DNA from: JAFDZW01 sp035632315
GTDB taxonomy: Bacteria > Bacteroidota > Ignavibacteria > Palsa-1295
Assembly: GCA_035632315.1 (NCBI GenBank)
Contig: DASQGZ010000048.1
Location: 1-64,000 of the forward strand
Length of the DNA stretch: 64,000 bases
Direction: 5' to 3'
Shown: piece by piece, positions 52,031 through 60,410 of the stretch
Numbering within the stretch: the stretch's first letter is position 1
How the letters are laid out: the number at the start of each line of letters is the position of its first letter
Position numbers and translations under genes: made by a program
The notes under the pieces: generated by a model
What the model was told of the DNA's origin: nothing
The model's input: only the letters and a program-made list of their open reading frames with translations
Databases searched by the model: none

Positions 52031-53472
52031 TACTTCCTTCTCAGCTTCGCCACGCACTCGATGTGCCAGGTCTGCGGAAACATATCGACGGGTTGAAGAG
52101 AAAGCAGTTCATATTGCTCGGTCATCAGTGCAATGTCGCGGGCTTGTGTTGCTGGGTTGCAACTGATGTAGGAAATGCGCTCCGGGGCAAGCTCTAATAC
52201 TTCTTTGACGACATCGGGGTGCATACCGCTTCGGGGCGGATCGATGATCATCACACTGGGTTTATGATGTTTTGAAACAATGTCAGGGTTTGTCAGGACT
52301 TTACGCAGATCGCCGGAAATAAAATCCACGTTCGAGATATTATTTCGTTTTGCATTGGCATTGGCATCGGTTATCGCCGCTTCGACAACTTCGATGCCGA
52401 GTACATGCTTCACGTTCGGCGCAACAAAAAGAGAGATCGTCCCGGCGCCGCAATACAGATCCCACAAAATGTCATCCGGTCGAAGGTCGGCATATTCTTC
52501 AGCAATTTTGTAGAGTGTTTCAGCCTGCGGTGTGTTCGTCTGAAAAAAACTATTCGCCGAGATCTGATATTTCGGTTTGCCGATGTGATCGGTAATGAAG
52601 CCGTCGCCAAAAATAATAATTTCTTTCTCGCCTGTTGCAACTTGAGCGCGTTTGCTGTTGATATTATTAACGAGCGTTGAGACCTCCTGCAATTCTCTTT
52701 TCAATAATTCTGCATATTGCTCCATCATCTCTTTGTCATACCGCGACGTGACGATGTTGACCATCATCTCGTTCGTATGATAGCTGTTTCGAACGACAAG
52801 AAACCGCAGCAATCCGTCCGGGACAGTATCGGGATCATATACTCTGAGTGAATGAGTCGCGGCGAACTCCCGCGTCAATTCAAGCAGTTTCGGGATAACC
52901 GGATGCGCAATGAAACAGACCTCGTTATCAAGCACGCGATCATATCTACCGCGAATGTGTAAACCGAGCGCAAAGCGGTCTTGCACATCGCCGCTTGCGA
53001 TCTCTTCGTCGCTGAGCCAGCGCGACTCACTGAACGAGAACTCCATCTTATTGCGATAATGATACTCGCGTTCATTGTTCCCGATTGCGGGCAGCACCGG
53101 AGGATCGGTTATTTTCCCTATCCGCTCGAATACGTCGGCAACTTGCCGTGTCTTCGTTGCCAATTGAGCGTCATAGCTCATGTGCAGGAGCGAACAGCCG
53201 CCGCAGGTGCCAAAATATTGGCATATTGGCGCACGGCGGTCTGGCGATGCCGTGATCACTTCACGGAGTTTTGCTTCGGCAAACTGACTTTTTGACCGAG
53301 TGATCTCGGCGCGAACCGATTCGCCGGACAGCGCGCCTTCAATGAAAATGACATATCCGTCTTCGCGCCTGGCGACGGCATTGCCTTCGAAGGCAACCGA
53401 TGTCGTTGAAAGTTCGAGAATGTCGCCGCGACTGGGTTTTGCGATGCGTTCGGATGCTGCTTGTTCTGTCAA
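52030..53472 (-). CDS. rlmD: 23S rRNA (uracil-5-)-methyltransferase RlmD/RumA-like
   Basis: A 480-residue TrmA/RumA family RNA methyltransferase. An N-terminal TRAM domain (about 14-75) leads to iron-sulfur cysteines C84, C90 and C93 (PICQYFGTCGGCSLLHM) plus a fourth near 182 in NEVCFIAHP. The SAM domain carries LWDLYCGAGTISLF, the IDPPRSGMHPDVV motif, and the catalytic Cys in YISCNPATQARD (about residues 433-444). It should methylate U1939 of 23S rRNA or an equivalent uridine; RlmD versus RlmCD cannot be told from this. Start TTG at 53472, the only reasonable in-frame choice. Confidence 0.9.
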   Translation of the reverse strand: MTEQAASERIAKPSRGDILELSTTSVAFEGNAVARREDGYVIFIEGALSGESVRAEITRSKSQFAEAKLREVITASPDRRAPICQYFGTCGGCSLLHMSYDAQLATKTRQVADVFERIGKITDPPVLPAIGNNEREYHYRNKMEFSFSESRWLSDEEIASGDVQDRFALGLHIRGRYDRVLDNEVCFIAHPVIPKLLELTREFAATHSLRVYDPDTVPDGLLRFLVVRNSYHTNEMMVNIVTSRYDKEMMEQYAELLKRELQEVSTLVNNINSKRAQVATGEKEIIIFGDGFITDHIGKPKYQISANSFFQTNTPQAETLYKIAEEYADLRPDDILWDLYCGAGTISLFVAPNVKHVLGIEVVEAAITDANANAKRNNISNVDFISGDLRKVLTNPDIVSKHHKPSVMIIDPPRSGMHPDVVKEVLELAPERISYISCNPATQARDIALMTEQYELLSLQPVDMFPQTWHIECVAKLRRK

Positions 53473-53577
53473 TATTGTAACGTTATAAAAAATCGTACGT
53501 ATAGAAACCCTAAATAATGAGTTATTGTTTATATGTAGCTGTACCGTTCATTCAAAAAAATTGGGAAGGAAAAACGT

Positions 53578-53781
53578 ATGAAAGAATCATTGAAGGATAA
53601 GCTCCAATCAGCCCTCACCGATAGCTTCGAGAAAGCACAAGAGGACAAGATCCAGGAATTGAATCGCCTCTCACGCACCGGTAAAACGATCACGCGCAAG
53701 GACTATAACTCTCGCAATCTCGCCGATCTGTACTCCGAACTCGGTTTAGAATACCCGACGGGTAAGCCGATCGCCGCATAA
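53578..53781 (+). CDS. 67-residue conserved-looking small protein
   Basis: ATG at 53578 has a good Shine-Dalgarno (GGGAAGGA) about 10 bases upstream and an intrinsic terminator 26 bases after the stop, so it is a complete small transcription unit. The protein is Lys/Asp-rich and helical (MKESLKDKLQSALTDSFEKA, then RLSRTGKTITRKDYNSRN and LYSELGLEYPTGKPIAA). I do not recognise the family. Confidence 0.65.
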   Translation: MKESLKDKLQSALTDSFEKAQEDKIQELNRLSRTGKTITRKDYNSRNLADLYSELGLEYPTGKPIAA

Positions 53782-53806
53782 GTGTTACTGCCACGAGATA
53801 TAAAGA

Positions 53807-53835
53807 AAAACCGCATAGTAAATGCGGTTTTTTTT
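53807..53835 (+). terminator. intrinsic terminator of the small gene
   Basis: AAAACCGCAT (53807-53816) and ATGCGGTTTT (53822-53831) form a perfect 10-bp stem with a 5-base loop followed by a run of eight Ts starting inside the stem. It ends the small plus-strand gene, and because the next gene is convergent it may work in both directions. Confidence 0.93.
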
Positions 53836-53839
53836 GTAG

Positions 53840-54118
53840 CTAGTTTTTACTTTCGCTATTTCCTTTTGTCTTCGGGGTCGCAGAAGGCGTCGGCGTCTCT
53901 GTCTTAGGCGGAGGTTCTTTCCCGCCGCTGGAGCGCTTCGAGTAATCTGTTACATACCAGCCTTCGCCTTTATATAATACTCCCGCACCTCCGCTGACAA
54001 CGCGATGGAATGTCTCCTTTTTACAATTCGGACAAATGATGAGCGCTTCATCGGTGATTCGCTGGAATACCTCTTCTTCGAAACCGCAGGAATCGCAATG
54101 GTAATCGTAGGTTGGCAT
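53840..54118 (-). CDS. FmdB-type zinc ribbon protein
   Basis: A 92-residue protein opening MPTYDYHCDSCGFEEEVFQR. Two CxxC pairs (CDSC 8-11 and CPNC 29-32) form the zinc ribbon, and FHRVVSGGAGVLYKGEGWYVTDY (shown here as FHRVVSGGAG and YKGEGWYVTDY) is the usual FmdB/CxxC_CxxC_SSSS family tail. A Pro/Thr-rich low-complexity end follows. The family was named as a regulatory protein, but the true function is unclear. Confidence 0.9.
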   Translation of the reverse strand: MPTYDYHCDSCGFEEEVFQRITDEALIICPNCKKETFHRVVSGGAGVLYKGEGWYVTDYSKRSSGGKEPPPKTETPTPSATPKTKGNSESKN

Positions 54119-54165
54119 CAGTCTTTCTCTTTCACATCAAACATACGAAAAATTACCGGGTGAAG

Positions 54166-56454
54166 TTACTTTCGCACTAATACGAACTTGGTTTGGCCGG
54201 ACGTCGGGGCGTTCGGGGCAATTGCGGTCACAAGATAGACTCCGGAGGGTAGCAGTTTATTATTATCGTCGCGGCAATTCCATTGCACGGTCGAGCCGAA
54301 TTTCGATGCGTCGATCGTCGAAACAAGCCTGCCTGCAGGCGTGAGTATCTTGACCGTTGAACCCTGCATAAGACCTCCGATCGTCATCGTCACTGCGTCG
54401 TCGCCATATTGGATGATGGGATTCGGGTAGAGTGAAATCTTCGAGTAATCCGGGTTTCCTTCTTTGAAGATCGAATTTACCCGCGAGATGCCCTTCGGAG
54501 TACCGATATATGCTTCACCCGAAGTTTTATCGATCGCGATCGATGTAATGACATCACTCAATATCGGAGAGTTCGCCGTCGTAAAATGTGCAAGCGAATC
54601 AACGCCATCCGGGCCGGCGACAAATACTCCGTCTTCCGTTCCAACCCATTTATTCCCGATGCCGTCAACAGCGATCGCATGAACGACCTGCTGATCGGTA
54701 AATGTCAGCGTCCTGGCATGAGGTGTGATCTGCCCGGTTTGAAAAGATGTAGAAAGCGTCAGAACTTGCACACCGACGTTCGTTCCGCACCACAGGCCGT
54801 TATCCTGATCGACGATAAGCGCATTGACGCTTTCGCTTCCGAGCGTTGAACCCGTTCCGCCCGCGATCGGGAGCGTCGTCTGATCCGGAAATACTGCGAT
54901 GACCCCGTAGGGCGCGGGAAGTTGGTTCGACCCCGTCGCGGCAAAATACACATTATTTTGATCCTGAACAGCCACACTGAACGGCCGGTACGGATCGCCC
55001 GGCGGGCTCAGCTGCACGCCCTTGAATGTTTGTGCGTCGGTGCTGATCGCAAGGCCTTCACCATCTTGTGCCCAGACAGGAAGCAGGATGTTATTTTTAT
55101 TATCGAGCGACGCGCGCCCGGTCACAACGTATCCGGCAAATGTTTCCGGCACACCTTTTGAAGCATCGAATTTCGTATAAGAAAAAGATGGCGAGAACTT
55201 TACGCCAAGGGCGCCTGCTCCGTGGGTGCCAAGCCAAACCATCGAACGCACGGAATCGTAGAACAAGCTCAGATATGACATTACCGGAAGCGTATTCCCG
55301 TTCGCGCGATATGCAGCCCACGAGGATGACTGCATATCGAAGCTCGTCATTCCTGCCGAACCATAGACAGCATAGAGCTTCCCAAGCGATTGTGCAAAAT
55401 CGAGATCGACAATGTAATTTTCAAGTGGACCGTCAGGAGAGAACCCGGTCTGAACCTGCGTATGGTTTGCTACTGTCAATCCGCCGGTAGTAAAACCGAT
55501 ACATTGTTCTTGCCCCGGTGTTACGAAAAATGCAGACGGTACGGTCTGCTCGCCATTTCGAGGAATATTAAAATAGTGAAACGTTGCAAGATCATTCGTA
55601 CTGACAATTCGCCCACCCGAACGAGCATCGAGAATATATAATGAATCGTTCGCTGCAGAAACGAAGAAATGAACCGTTGAAACAGAATCGGGCAAAGAAA
55701 CAGGTATGAGCGTATCGGCAGCGAGTGTAAAGATCCCCTCTGCAGAACCGATAACGACCTTGCCGGCGAACGACGCGATCGAACGAAGATTCACACCTGC
55801 AGGCGCAGAAACGATCTTCCACGCAGAAGGCGCAGAAAGTATCGGAGAATTCCGAGGCGCCGAAGCAACTGCTCTGCTGAGCACGGCATAGATCGTCCCG
55901 CCGATCTGGGCGACGTCGAAGACCGTGTCCTGCGGAGTCAGATTCCCAAATCGTGTTACGGTTTCGTCGAACGAAGTAGTGTGTGTATTATAAATGCTCA
56001 AACCGAAACCTGTTGCAAACAACAGAATGCTGTCGTGTGGGATAATTCGGGTGATCTGCCGTCTCGGAAAATCCTGACGTGAAGAAATATCGGTGATCAC
56101 ATCGAACGTACCCGTCGCTTGACGATAGATATTTATGCCTCCGGTACTGTCGCCAATGACGATATCGCCTGATGTTGTCCTGCCGAGTGCTGAACAATTA
56201 TTATCGCGAATCCCATCGGAATTCCTATACGACTGCACATTTGCTGATGCGACTGCAGCTGCCGGTACACGATATACACCGCCCGATGTCGCGACCCACA
56301 CAACGTTAGAATCGGGCGTCACGAGCACATCCGAGACATTCGACATCGACGTGTAATTACGCCATTCTCCCGGCTTGAGCACTTGCGCGGCTGACGGCAT
56401 CACACCAACAAGCGAAAGAAAAACGATTAACTTCAGCATGAGAGTCCGGGTCAT
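54166..56454 (-). CDS. PorZ-like beta-propeller protein with T9SS-type C-terminal domain
   Basis: A 762-residue exported protein: signal peptide 1-23 (ending PSAAQ), then two consecutive propeller-like regions with repeats of the kind VWVATSGGVYRV, IVIGDSTGGINIY, LLFATGFGLSIYN, GLWCGTNVGVQVL, KWVGTEDGVFVA and AYIGTPKGISRV, and a C-terminal domain from SKISLYPNPIIQYGDDAVTM to SGVYLVTAI. The order (GEWRNYTSMSNVSDV opening, double propeller, CTD) and length match PorZ, the T9SS-attachment-complex protein of about 770 residues. In Porphyromonas PorZ is involved in delivery of the anionic LPS anchor. A generic two-component-type propeller protein is the alternative. It is followed by ribH upstream on the same strand. 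Confidence 0.68.
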   Translation of the reverse strand: MTRTLMLKLIVFLSLVGVMPSAAQVLKPGEWRNYTSMSNVSDVLVTPDSNVVWVATSGGVYRVPAAAVASANVQSYRNSDGIRDNNCSALGRTTSGDIVIGDSTGGINIYRQATGTFDVITDISSRQDFPRRQITRIIPHDSILLFATGFGLSIYNTHTTSFDETVTRFGNLTPQDTVFDVAQIGGTIYAVLSRAVASAPRNSPILSAPSAWKIVSAPAGVNLRSIASFAGKVVIGSAEGIFTLAADTLIPVSLPDSVSTVHFFVSAANDSLYILDARSGGRIVSTNDLATFHYFNIPRNGEQTVPSAFFVTPGQEQCIGFTTGGLTVANHTQVQTGFSPDGPLENYIVDLDFAQSLGKLYAVYGSAGMTSFDMQSSSWAAYRANGNTLPVMSYLSLFYDSVRSMVWLGTHGAGALGVKFSPSFSYTKFDASKGVPETFAGYVVTGRASLDNKNNILLPVWAQDGEGLAISTDAQTFKGVQLSPPGDPYRPFSVAVQDQNNVYFAATGSNQLPAPYGVIAVFPDQTTLPIAGGTGSTLGSESVNALIVDQDNGLWCGTNVGVQVLTLSTSFQTGQITPHARTLTFTDQQVVHAIAVDGIGNKWVGTEDGVFVAGPDGVDSLAHFTTANSPILSDVITSIAIDKTSGEAYIGTPKGISRVNSIFKEGNPDYSKISLYPNPIIQYGDDAVTMTIGGLMQGSTVKILTPAGRLVSTIDASKFGSTVQWNCRDDNNKLLPSGVYLVTAIAPNAPTSGQTKFVLVRK

Positions 56455-56463
56455 AGATGAAGA

Positions 56464-56931
56464 TCAAAGAAGACGTTTGAGATGTATCATTTCAATTGCG
56501 GCAAGCGCTGCCTCACGGCCTTTGTTCGACCCGTTATCGGCACTGCGCTCGAGAGCCTGTTCGTCGGTGAATGTCGTCAACACACCGCAACCGATCGGAA
56601 TATGATACTTCAACGAAACCGACCTGATACCGCGCATTGCCGCTTCCGATATATGTTCATAATGCGATGTCTCACCTTTAATAACGGCACCAAGTGCGAC
56701 CATTGCTTCAACATTGCCTTTCATAGCAACCCATTCGAGCACAAGCGGAATTTCAAATGCCCCCGGCGCTTCGACGACAGTGATATGATCATCGTTCACG
56801 CCTGATTCTTTTAATGCACCGAGCGCACCGCGCAGAAGCCCTTCGGTCACTTCGGCATTAAAGCGGCTGACAACAAGCGCGATGCGTATCTGCTCGCCGG
56901 AACCAGCCCCTGTGATGGTTTTGATCGACAT
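56464..56931 (-). CDS. ribH: 6,7-dimethyl-8-ribityllumazine synthase
   Basis: A 155-residue lumazine synthase. RIALVVSRFNAEVTEGLL (16-33), VEAPGAFEIPLVLE (54-67), ALGAVIKGETSHYEHI (80-95) and GCGVLTTFTDEQALERS (112-128) are the active-site and assembly motifs. The HYEH His is the catalytic base. It condenses the butanone phosphate with the ribityl-uracil in riboflavin synthesis. Other rib genes are absent nearby. The PorZ-like gene lies nine bases downstream on the same strand. Confidence 0.96.
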   Translation of the reverse strand: MSIKTITGAGSGEQIRIALVVSRFNAEVTEGLLRGALGALKESGVNDDHITVVEAPGAFEIPLVLEWVAMKGNVEAMVALGAVIKGETSHYEHISEAAMRGIRSVSLKYHIPIGCGVLTTFTDEQALERSADNGSNKGREAALAAIEMIHLKRLL

Positions 56932-56996
56932 AGAATGTATTGTAACACCCGAATACGGGCGAGCGTCCCTGAAAGATTCAGGGGAAAACCGGTGAC

Positions 56997-57665
56997 CTAT
57001 CCGGTAGTTATCTTGCCGCCGCTCAAACGAAGATATGTTGTATCGGAAGGAAGTCCATTCAACCGTGATGTAAACGGCGTCGTGATCAGGATCGTCATTC
57101 CGCGAAGATGTTCATTCGCAAAAATATGAAGAATGTCCTCTGCGGTCGCGGCATCAAGCTGCGAGATGGGATTATCGGCAATGAGCACAAGCGGCTCGGT
57201 CACGAGTGCCCTGGCGATCGCCGTGCGTTGGCGTTCGCCAAGTGAAAGCGAGCGTGGGAACACCGTTGCACGGTCTGCAATGCCGACACGTGCAAGGACA
57301 TCGGAGATAACATTCCGGTTTTTTGCGCGATTCGTCTTGCCCTGAACCTCGAGCGCGAACGCAACATTTTCAGCGACATTTTTTTCTTCAAGCAAATTAA
57401 AATCGCCGAACACGCAGCCGATCGTACGCCGGTACGATGCAATGCGCGAGCGGCGCAACCGCGTAAGTTCGTACTCGCCGACACGTACACTACCCGACGA
57501 CGCTCTTTCTTCGCAAGTGATCAACTTTATAATAGTAGATTTTCCGGAGCCTGTCGGTGCCGAGAGCACAGCCAATTCGCCTTTGTCAATCGTAAACGAA
57601 ACATCGTCGAGCGAAAACCTGTCGCTGCCGGGATATGAAAAGTGTACGTTGGAGAATTGGATCAT
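56997..57665 (-). CDS. FtsE-like ABC ATPase with degenerate ATPase motifs
   Basis: A 222-residue ABC-type ATP-binding protein resembling FtsE. The Walker A is APTGSGKST (36-44) with Ala for the first Gly. The Q-loop reads VFGDFNLL (85-92), with G87 where FtsE has Gln in VFQDF. The signature is LSLGERQR (140-147) instead of LSGGE. The Walker B is LIADNPISQLD (161-171), with N165 replacing the catalytic Glu. The H-loop reads ITTPF (194-198), with no His. Lysine K42 and the general fold remain, so it may bind but not hydrolyse ATP. Start ATG at 57665 sits directly after a heptamer array. An ftsX is not adjacent in the window. Confidence 0.8.
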   Translation of the reverse strand: MIQFSNVHFSYPGSDRFSLDDVSFTIDKGELAVLSAPTGSGKSTIIKLITCEERASSGSVRVGEYELTRLRRSRIASYRRTIGCVFGDFNLLEEKNVAENVAFALEVQGKTNRAKNRNVISDVLARVGIADRATVFPRSLSLGERQRTAIARALVTEPLVLIADNPISQLDAATAEDILHIFANEHLRGMTILITTPFTSRLNGLPSDTTYLRLSGGKITTG

Positions 57666-57686
57666 GAGCAGTGGCCAGTGATCAGT
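57666..57686. repeat. heptamer array ending at a start codon (ACTGCTC type)
   Basis: Read on the minus strand, units ACTGATC, ACTGGCC and ACTGCTC end directly at the ATG of the FtsE-like gene (57665). The last unit and the abutting ATG are identical to the array at 15464-15484 before a glycosyltransferase start. Confidence 0.78.
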
Positions 57687-57690
57687 GTGA

Positions 57691-58080
57691 CTAGTAAAAT
57701 GCTGTTTTGATATGGCGAATCTCCGGTTTTGAAGCGACGAGATCGACGCCAACGACATCGAAGCGGCACGCTTGATCGGTCAGTTTATTAATGTGATAAT
57801 ATCCTTCGGCGACGCGCTTGAGCTGACGCTGTTTGCGAACATCGACGAAGTCCTCCGGTTTTCCGCGGTCGTAACTGCTTCGGGCTTTGACTTCGACAAA
57901 GACAAGCTGTTCGCCGTCCATTGCGATAATATCTATTTCGCCGATCTTACCGTAATGAAAATTTCGTTTAATGATCCGATAGCCGAGTGATGTCAGATAC
58001 CCGCACGCTTCTTCTTCGCCAAGATGTCCCTGCGCTGCACTTGTCGGCTGCGGAGCTTGTACATGGTGCCCATTTTGCAT
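57691..58080 (-). CDS. YraN family protein (UPF0102), nuclease-fold
   Basis: A 129-residue protein of the UPF0102 family. GHLGEEEACGYLTSLGYRI, NFHYGKIGEIDIIAMDGEQL (shown in two parts: NFHYGKIGEID and IIAMDGEQL) and FVEVKARSS give the restriction-nuclease-like D...ExK arrangement in GEIDII and VEVK. The family has been linked to recombination or uptake roles but has no settled function. It lies 25 bases upstream of the FtsE-like gene on the same strand. Confidence 0.9.
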   Translation of the reverse strand: MQNGHHVQAPQPTSAAQGHLGEEEACGYLTSLGYRIIKRNFHYGKIGEIDIIAMDGEQLVFVEVKARSSYDRGKPEDFVDVRKQRQLKRVAEGYYHINKLTDQACRFDVVGVDLVASKPEIRHIKTAFY

Positions 58081-58083
58081 ACA

Positions 58084-59331
58084 CTAAAAATACGGCAGGT
58101 TCGATACCGCAGGTTGAAAACTGGCGGAAATATTGACCGTGCTGACGCTGGATAATGTCGTTATATAACTATTGTTCGTTGATAAGAAAAACATCCGCAC
58201 TCGCGAACCGTCCGGAAGAAGTGCGTAGATAACTGCTCCTTCGCCTGTTTGCGGAGTCGGTGGTAGCGCCACACTTGTCACACTGAAATCCGATACCGCG
58301 AATGGCTGTGAGAAATAACTTGAATCGTCGAGTGTGCGCGCAATATCGGTACGATTAACGAACTTCGCTCCGTTGGTCCCATTCACGGTCACATTTGTAC
58401 CGTCGTAATGCACATTAAAAAGAGACTGCGGGTCGCTTGCAGATATTTGCAGTAATCCGTACTGAGCAACACCGTTCTGACCGATGATACCAACGAATGC
58501 GCCTTTATCGAGTGTGTCGATAAAGCTGGCAATGCGTTCGGCGCCGCTCCAACTGATGCCGATCGAGTCTGCGCTTTCAACGCTGTCTTTCCGGATCGCC
58601 TTGACCCACAGTTTATACGGCCGTTCGAGCGGAGGAGATTGGTTCGGAGGTACCGTCACCGTCAGAAAACGAAGCCCTTTCGTGGTATCCCCAGCGCCGC
58701 CGACTGCAAAATTTGAAGTGTAGTATACATGCGGATTTGTCCGTGTCGTGTCCTCGTATCGGACAATATATCCTGCAAAACCTTTATTGTTTTCGTCAAT
58801 GCTCCGCGACCAGAATAAATTGATCGAAACCGAATTCGGCCCGCTCGAAGCAAAGATCGAACTCGGCGCATGAACAGGCCGCGGATCGAAAAAGAAACTC
58901 ACGAACGAAAAGTACTGCGATAATACAAGAGAATCAGGCTTTGATTGTGGTCCATACCGCACGCCCCACACTTGAGCCGTATATCTCATCAATGGGTTAA
59001 CATTCGTAAACGTATAACTCGTATCGCTCTTGGGGACAAATACAGAATCTATTTCCGTTACAACGGAGTCCTCAACAGTGGGGTCATTACTGACGGAATC
59101 GGAAGTAAATAACTGTACCCAATAGCCTTTGAAATTTTGGTTGATATACGTTGGCGATACTGACCATCTGATCTTGAGCGTCGATTTCCCGGCGCTGTCG
59201 GCTTGGTAATACACGACCGTCGGCGGCTGAACAAGCTGCGGAACGACCTGCGGACCTGTGATATTGTCGGCAAGGCAGCCCGCGAAAAGCACTGCCGCCA
59301 AGACCACATAAGACGAATAAGAAATTCTCAT
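58084..59331 (-). CDS. lipoprotein with fibronectin type III-like domains
   Basis: A 415-residue lipoprotein. The start at 59331 (MRISYSSYVVLAAVLFAGC) gives lipobox LFAGC, so I prefer it over 18 codons upstream. Residues about 35-220 hold two Fn3-like segments (STLKIRWSVSPTYINQNFKG and SVSINLFWSRSIDENNKGFA), each with Trp and the following loop. The end holds a beta-rich domain of its own (FNVHYDGTNVTVNG). Probable surface-side lipoprotein; function unknown. It follows the other lipoprotein gene and a terminator on the same strand. Confidence 0.72.
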   Translation of the reverse strand: MRISYSSYVVLAAVLFAGCLADNITGPQVVPQLVQPPTVVYYQADSAGKSTLKIRWSVSPTYINQNFKGYWVQLFTSDSVSNDPTVEDSVVTEIDSVFVPKSDTSYTFTNVNPLMRYTAQVWGVRYGPQSKPDSLVLSQYFSFVSFFFDPRPVHAPSSIFASSGPNSVSINLFWSRSIDENNKGFAGYIVRYEDTTRTNPHVYYTSNFAVGGAGDTTKGLRFLTVTVPPNQSPPLERPYKLWVKAIRKDSVESADSIGISWSGAERIASFIDTLDKGAFVGIIGQNGVAQYGLLQISASDPQSLFNVHYDGTNVTVNGTNGAKFVNRTDIARTLDDSSYFSQPFAVSDFSVTSVALPPTPQTGEGAVIYALLPDGSRVRMFFLSTNNSYITTLSSVSTVNISASFQPAVSNLPYF

Positions 59332-59393
59332 CGCTTCTGTAATAATGCAAATCCCACCCACACTGTTCCGCAATTTATGGGGCAAAAATAAAA

Positions 59394-59423
59394 ACGGGTA
59401 TGAAGCAACTGCCTCATACCCGT
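59394..59423 (-). terminator. intrinsic terminator of the upstream lipoprotein gene
   Basis: ACGGGTATGA (59394-59403) and TCATACCCGT (59414-59423) pair perfectly around a 10-base loop. Read on the minus strand, the preceding A-run (59385-59393) becomes the T-run after the hairpin. It separates the two lipoprotein genes. Confidence 0.85.
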
Positions 59424-59444
59424 AAAATAACTCTAATTCGTCAG

Positions 59445-60410
59445 TTACTCACGAATGATATTCATCGCCGGGCCTTTTGGAGCAAGTGTGGTGCTCTTAT
59501 TTGCCGTCGGACGTGAAACATAGCCCCAACCGACTGTCGGCTGAGCCCATACATTCACGGTAATATATTTATGGCTCCCTGCTATCGTGTAGAGCTGATG
59601 CGTCGTTCCGTCAGGTACGATCTCGATGCGAGCAAAATTCGTTGCTCCTGGGGTCGTATGGGATAGAACATTCACCAATAATACTGCAGAACTATCACCG
59701 ACATTCGCAGACGGAATGTCATAGAAATTCGTCGTACTGCCGCCACTTACAGGAACAAACGAAGTAATATCTCCGGAAAAGAATAAATTGTCTGCTCCTC
59801 CATGCACTAAGTATGAGTTTGTTCCGAAGAATGTGGTCCGTCCGCCGGTATATGCAACGTTCGACGATACGAGCGAAATGTTCGAGCCGGGTACTGTTGC
59901 ATCAGTTAATAACACAAGGTCGATGTTTTTTTTATCAGCGGTGTCAAGTGGCGCAGTCTGAGTCGTGTTTCCGCTAACGATTAGTCCACTCGGATGTCCT
60001 GGAGACGGATCACTTGTCTCATAAATATTCTTGGAACTAGTCTTATATGCAGTTGCCCATGTGATCGTGCCGGCAGTGCTCACAGGAGTGCTCACAGCCT
60101 GATAAAAAATAGTGTCCGGTCCATTATCGCCGGTGCCGCGCGTCCAAAAAACAGTAATTGATTTGTCATCTGTCGCTGAAACACCTGCGATTGTCGTCGC
60201 CGCAGCACTGCCGCTGACGCTGAACGTATAAAGCTGATTGGGTGTAAGTCCTGTGACCGTGCCTCTGGTATCACTCGAACCGCTGATCTGTTTCGAGCGA
60301 TTATCGGTCGGAGTCGGGTTCGTCGTGTTATCCGACGTACATCCGGTAAGAAGAATCCCGCCGAGAAGTGAAGCTCCTGCAAAAGCGAGAATGGTATTAC
60401 GTATCCTCAT
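59445..60410 (-). CDS. lipoprotein of unknown function
   Basis: A 321-residue lipoprotein. The signal MRIRNTILAFAGASLLGGILLTGC has lipobox LTGC. A Thr/Pro linker is followed by a beta-rich region of about 290 residues, with an Fn3-like segment (VTGLTPNQLYTFSVSGS ... SITVFWTRGT, about 50-95). I recognise no catalytic motif. It is read toward the other lipoprotein gene with a terminator in between, so it is probably its own unit. The promoter should lie in 60411-60749. Confidence 0.65.
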   Translation of the reverse strand: MRIRNTILAFAGASLLGGILLTGCTSDNTTNPTPTDNRSKQISGSSDTRGTVTGLTPNQLYTFSVSGSAAATTIAGVSATDDKSITVFWTRGTGDNGPDTIFYQAVSTPVSTAGTITWATAYKTSSKNIYETSDPSPGHPSGLIVSGNTTQTAPLDTADKKNIDLVLLTDATVPGSNISLVSSNVAYTGGRTTFFGTNSYLVHGGADNLFFSGDITSFVPVSGGSTTNFYDIPSANVGDSSAVLLVNVLSHTTPGATNFARIEIVPDGTTHQLYTIAGSHKYITVNVWAQPTVGWGYVSRPTANKSTTLAPKGPAMNIIRE

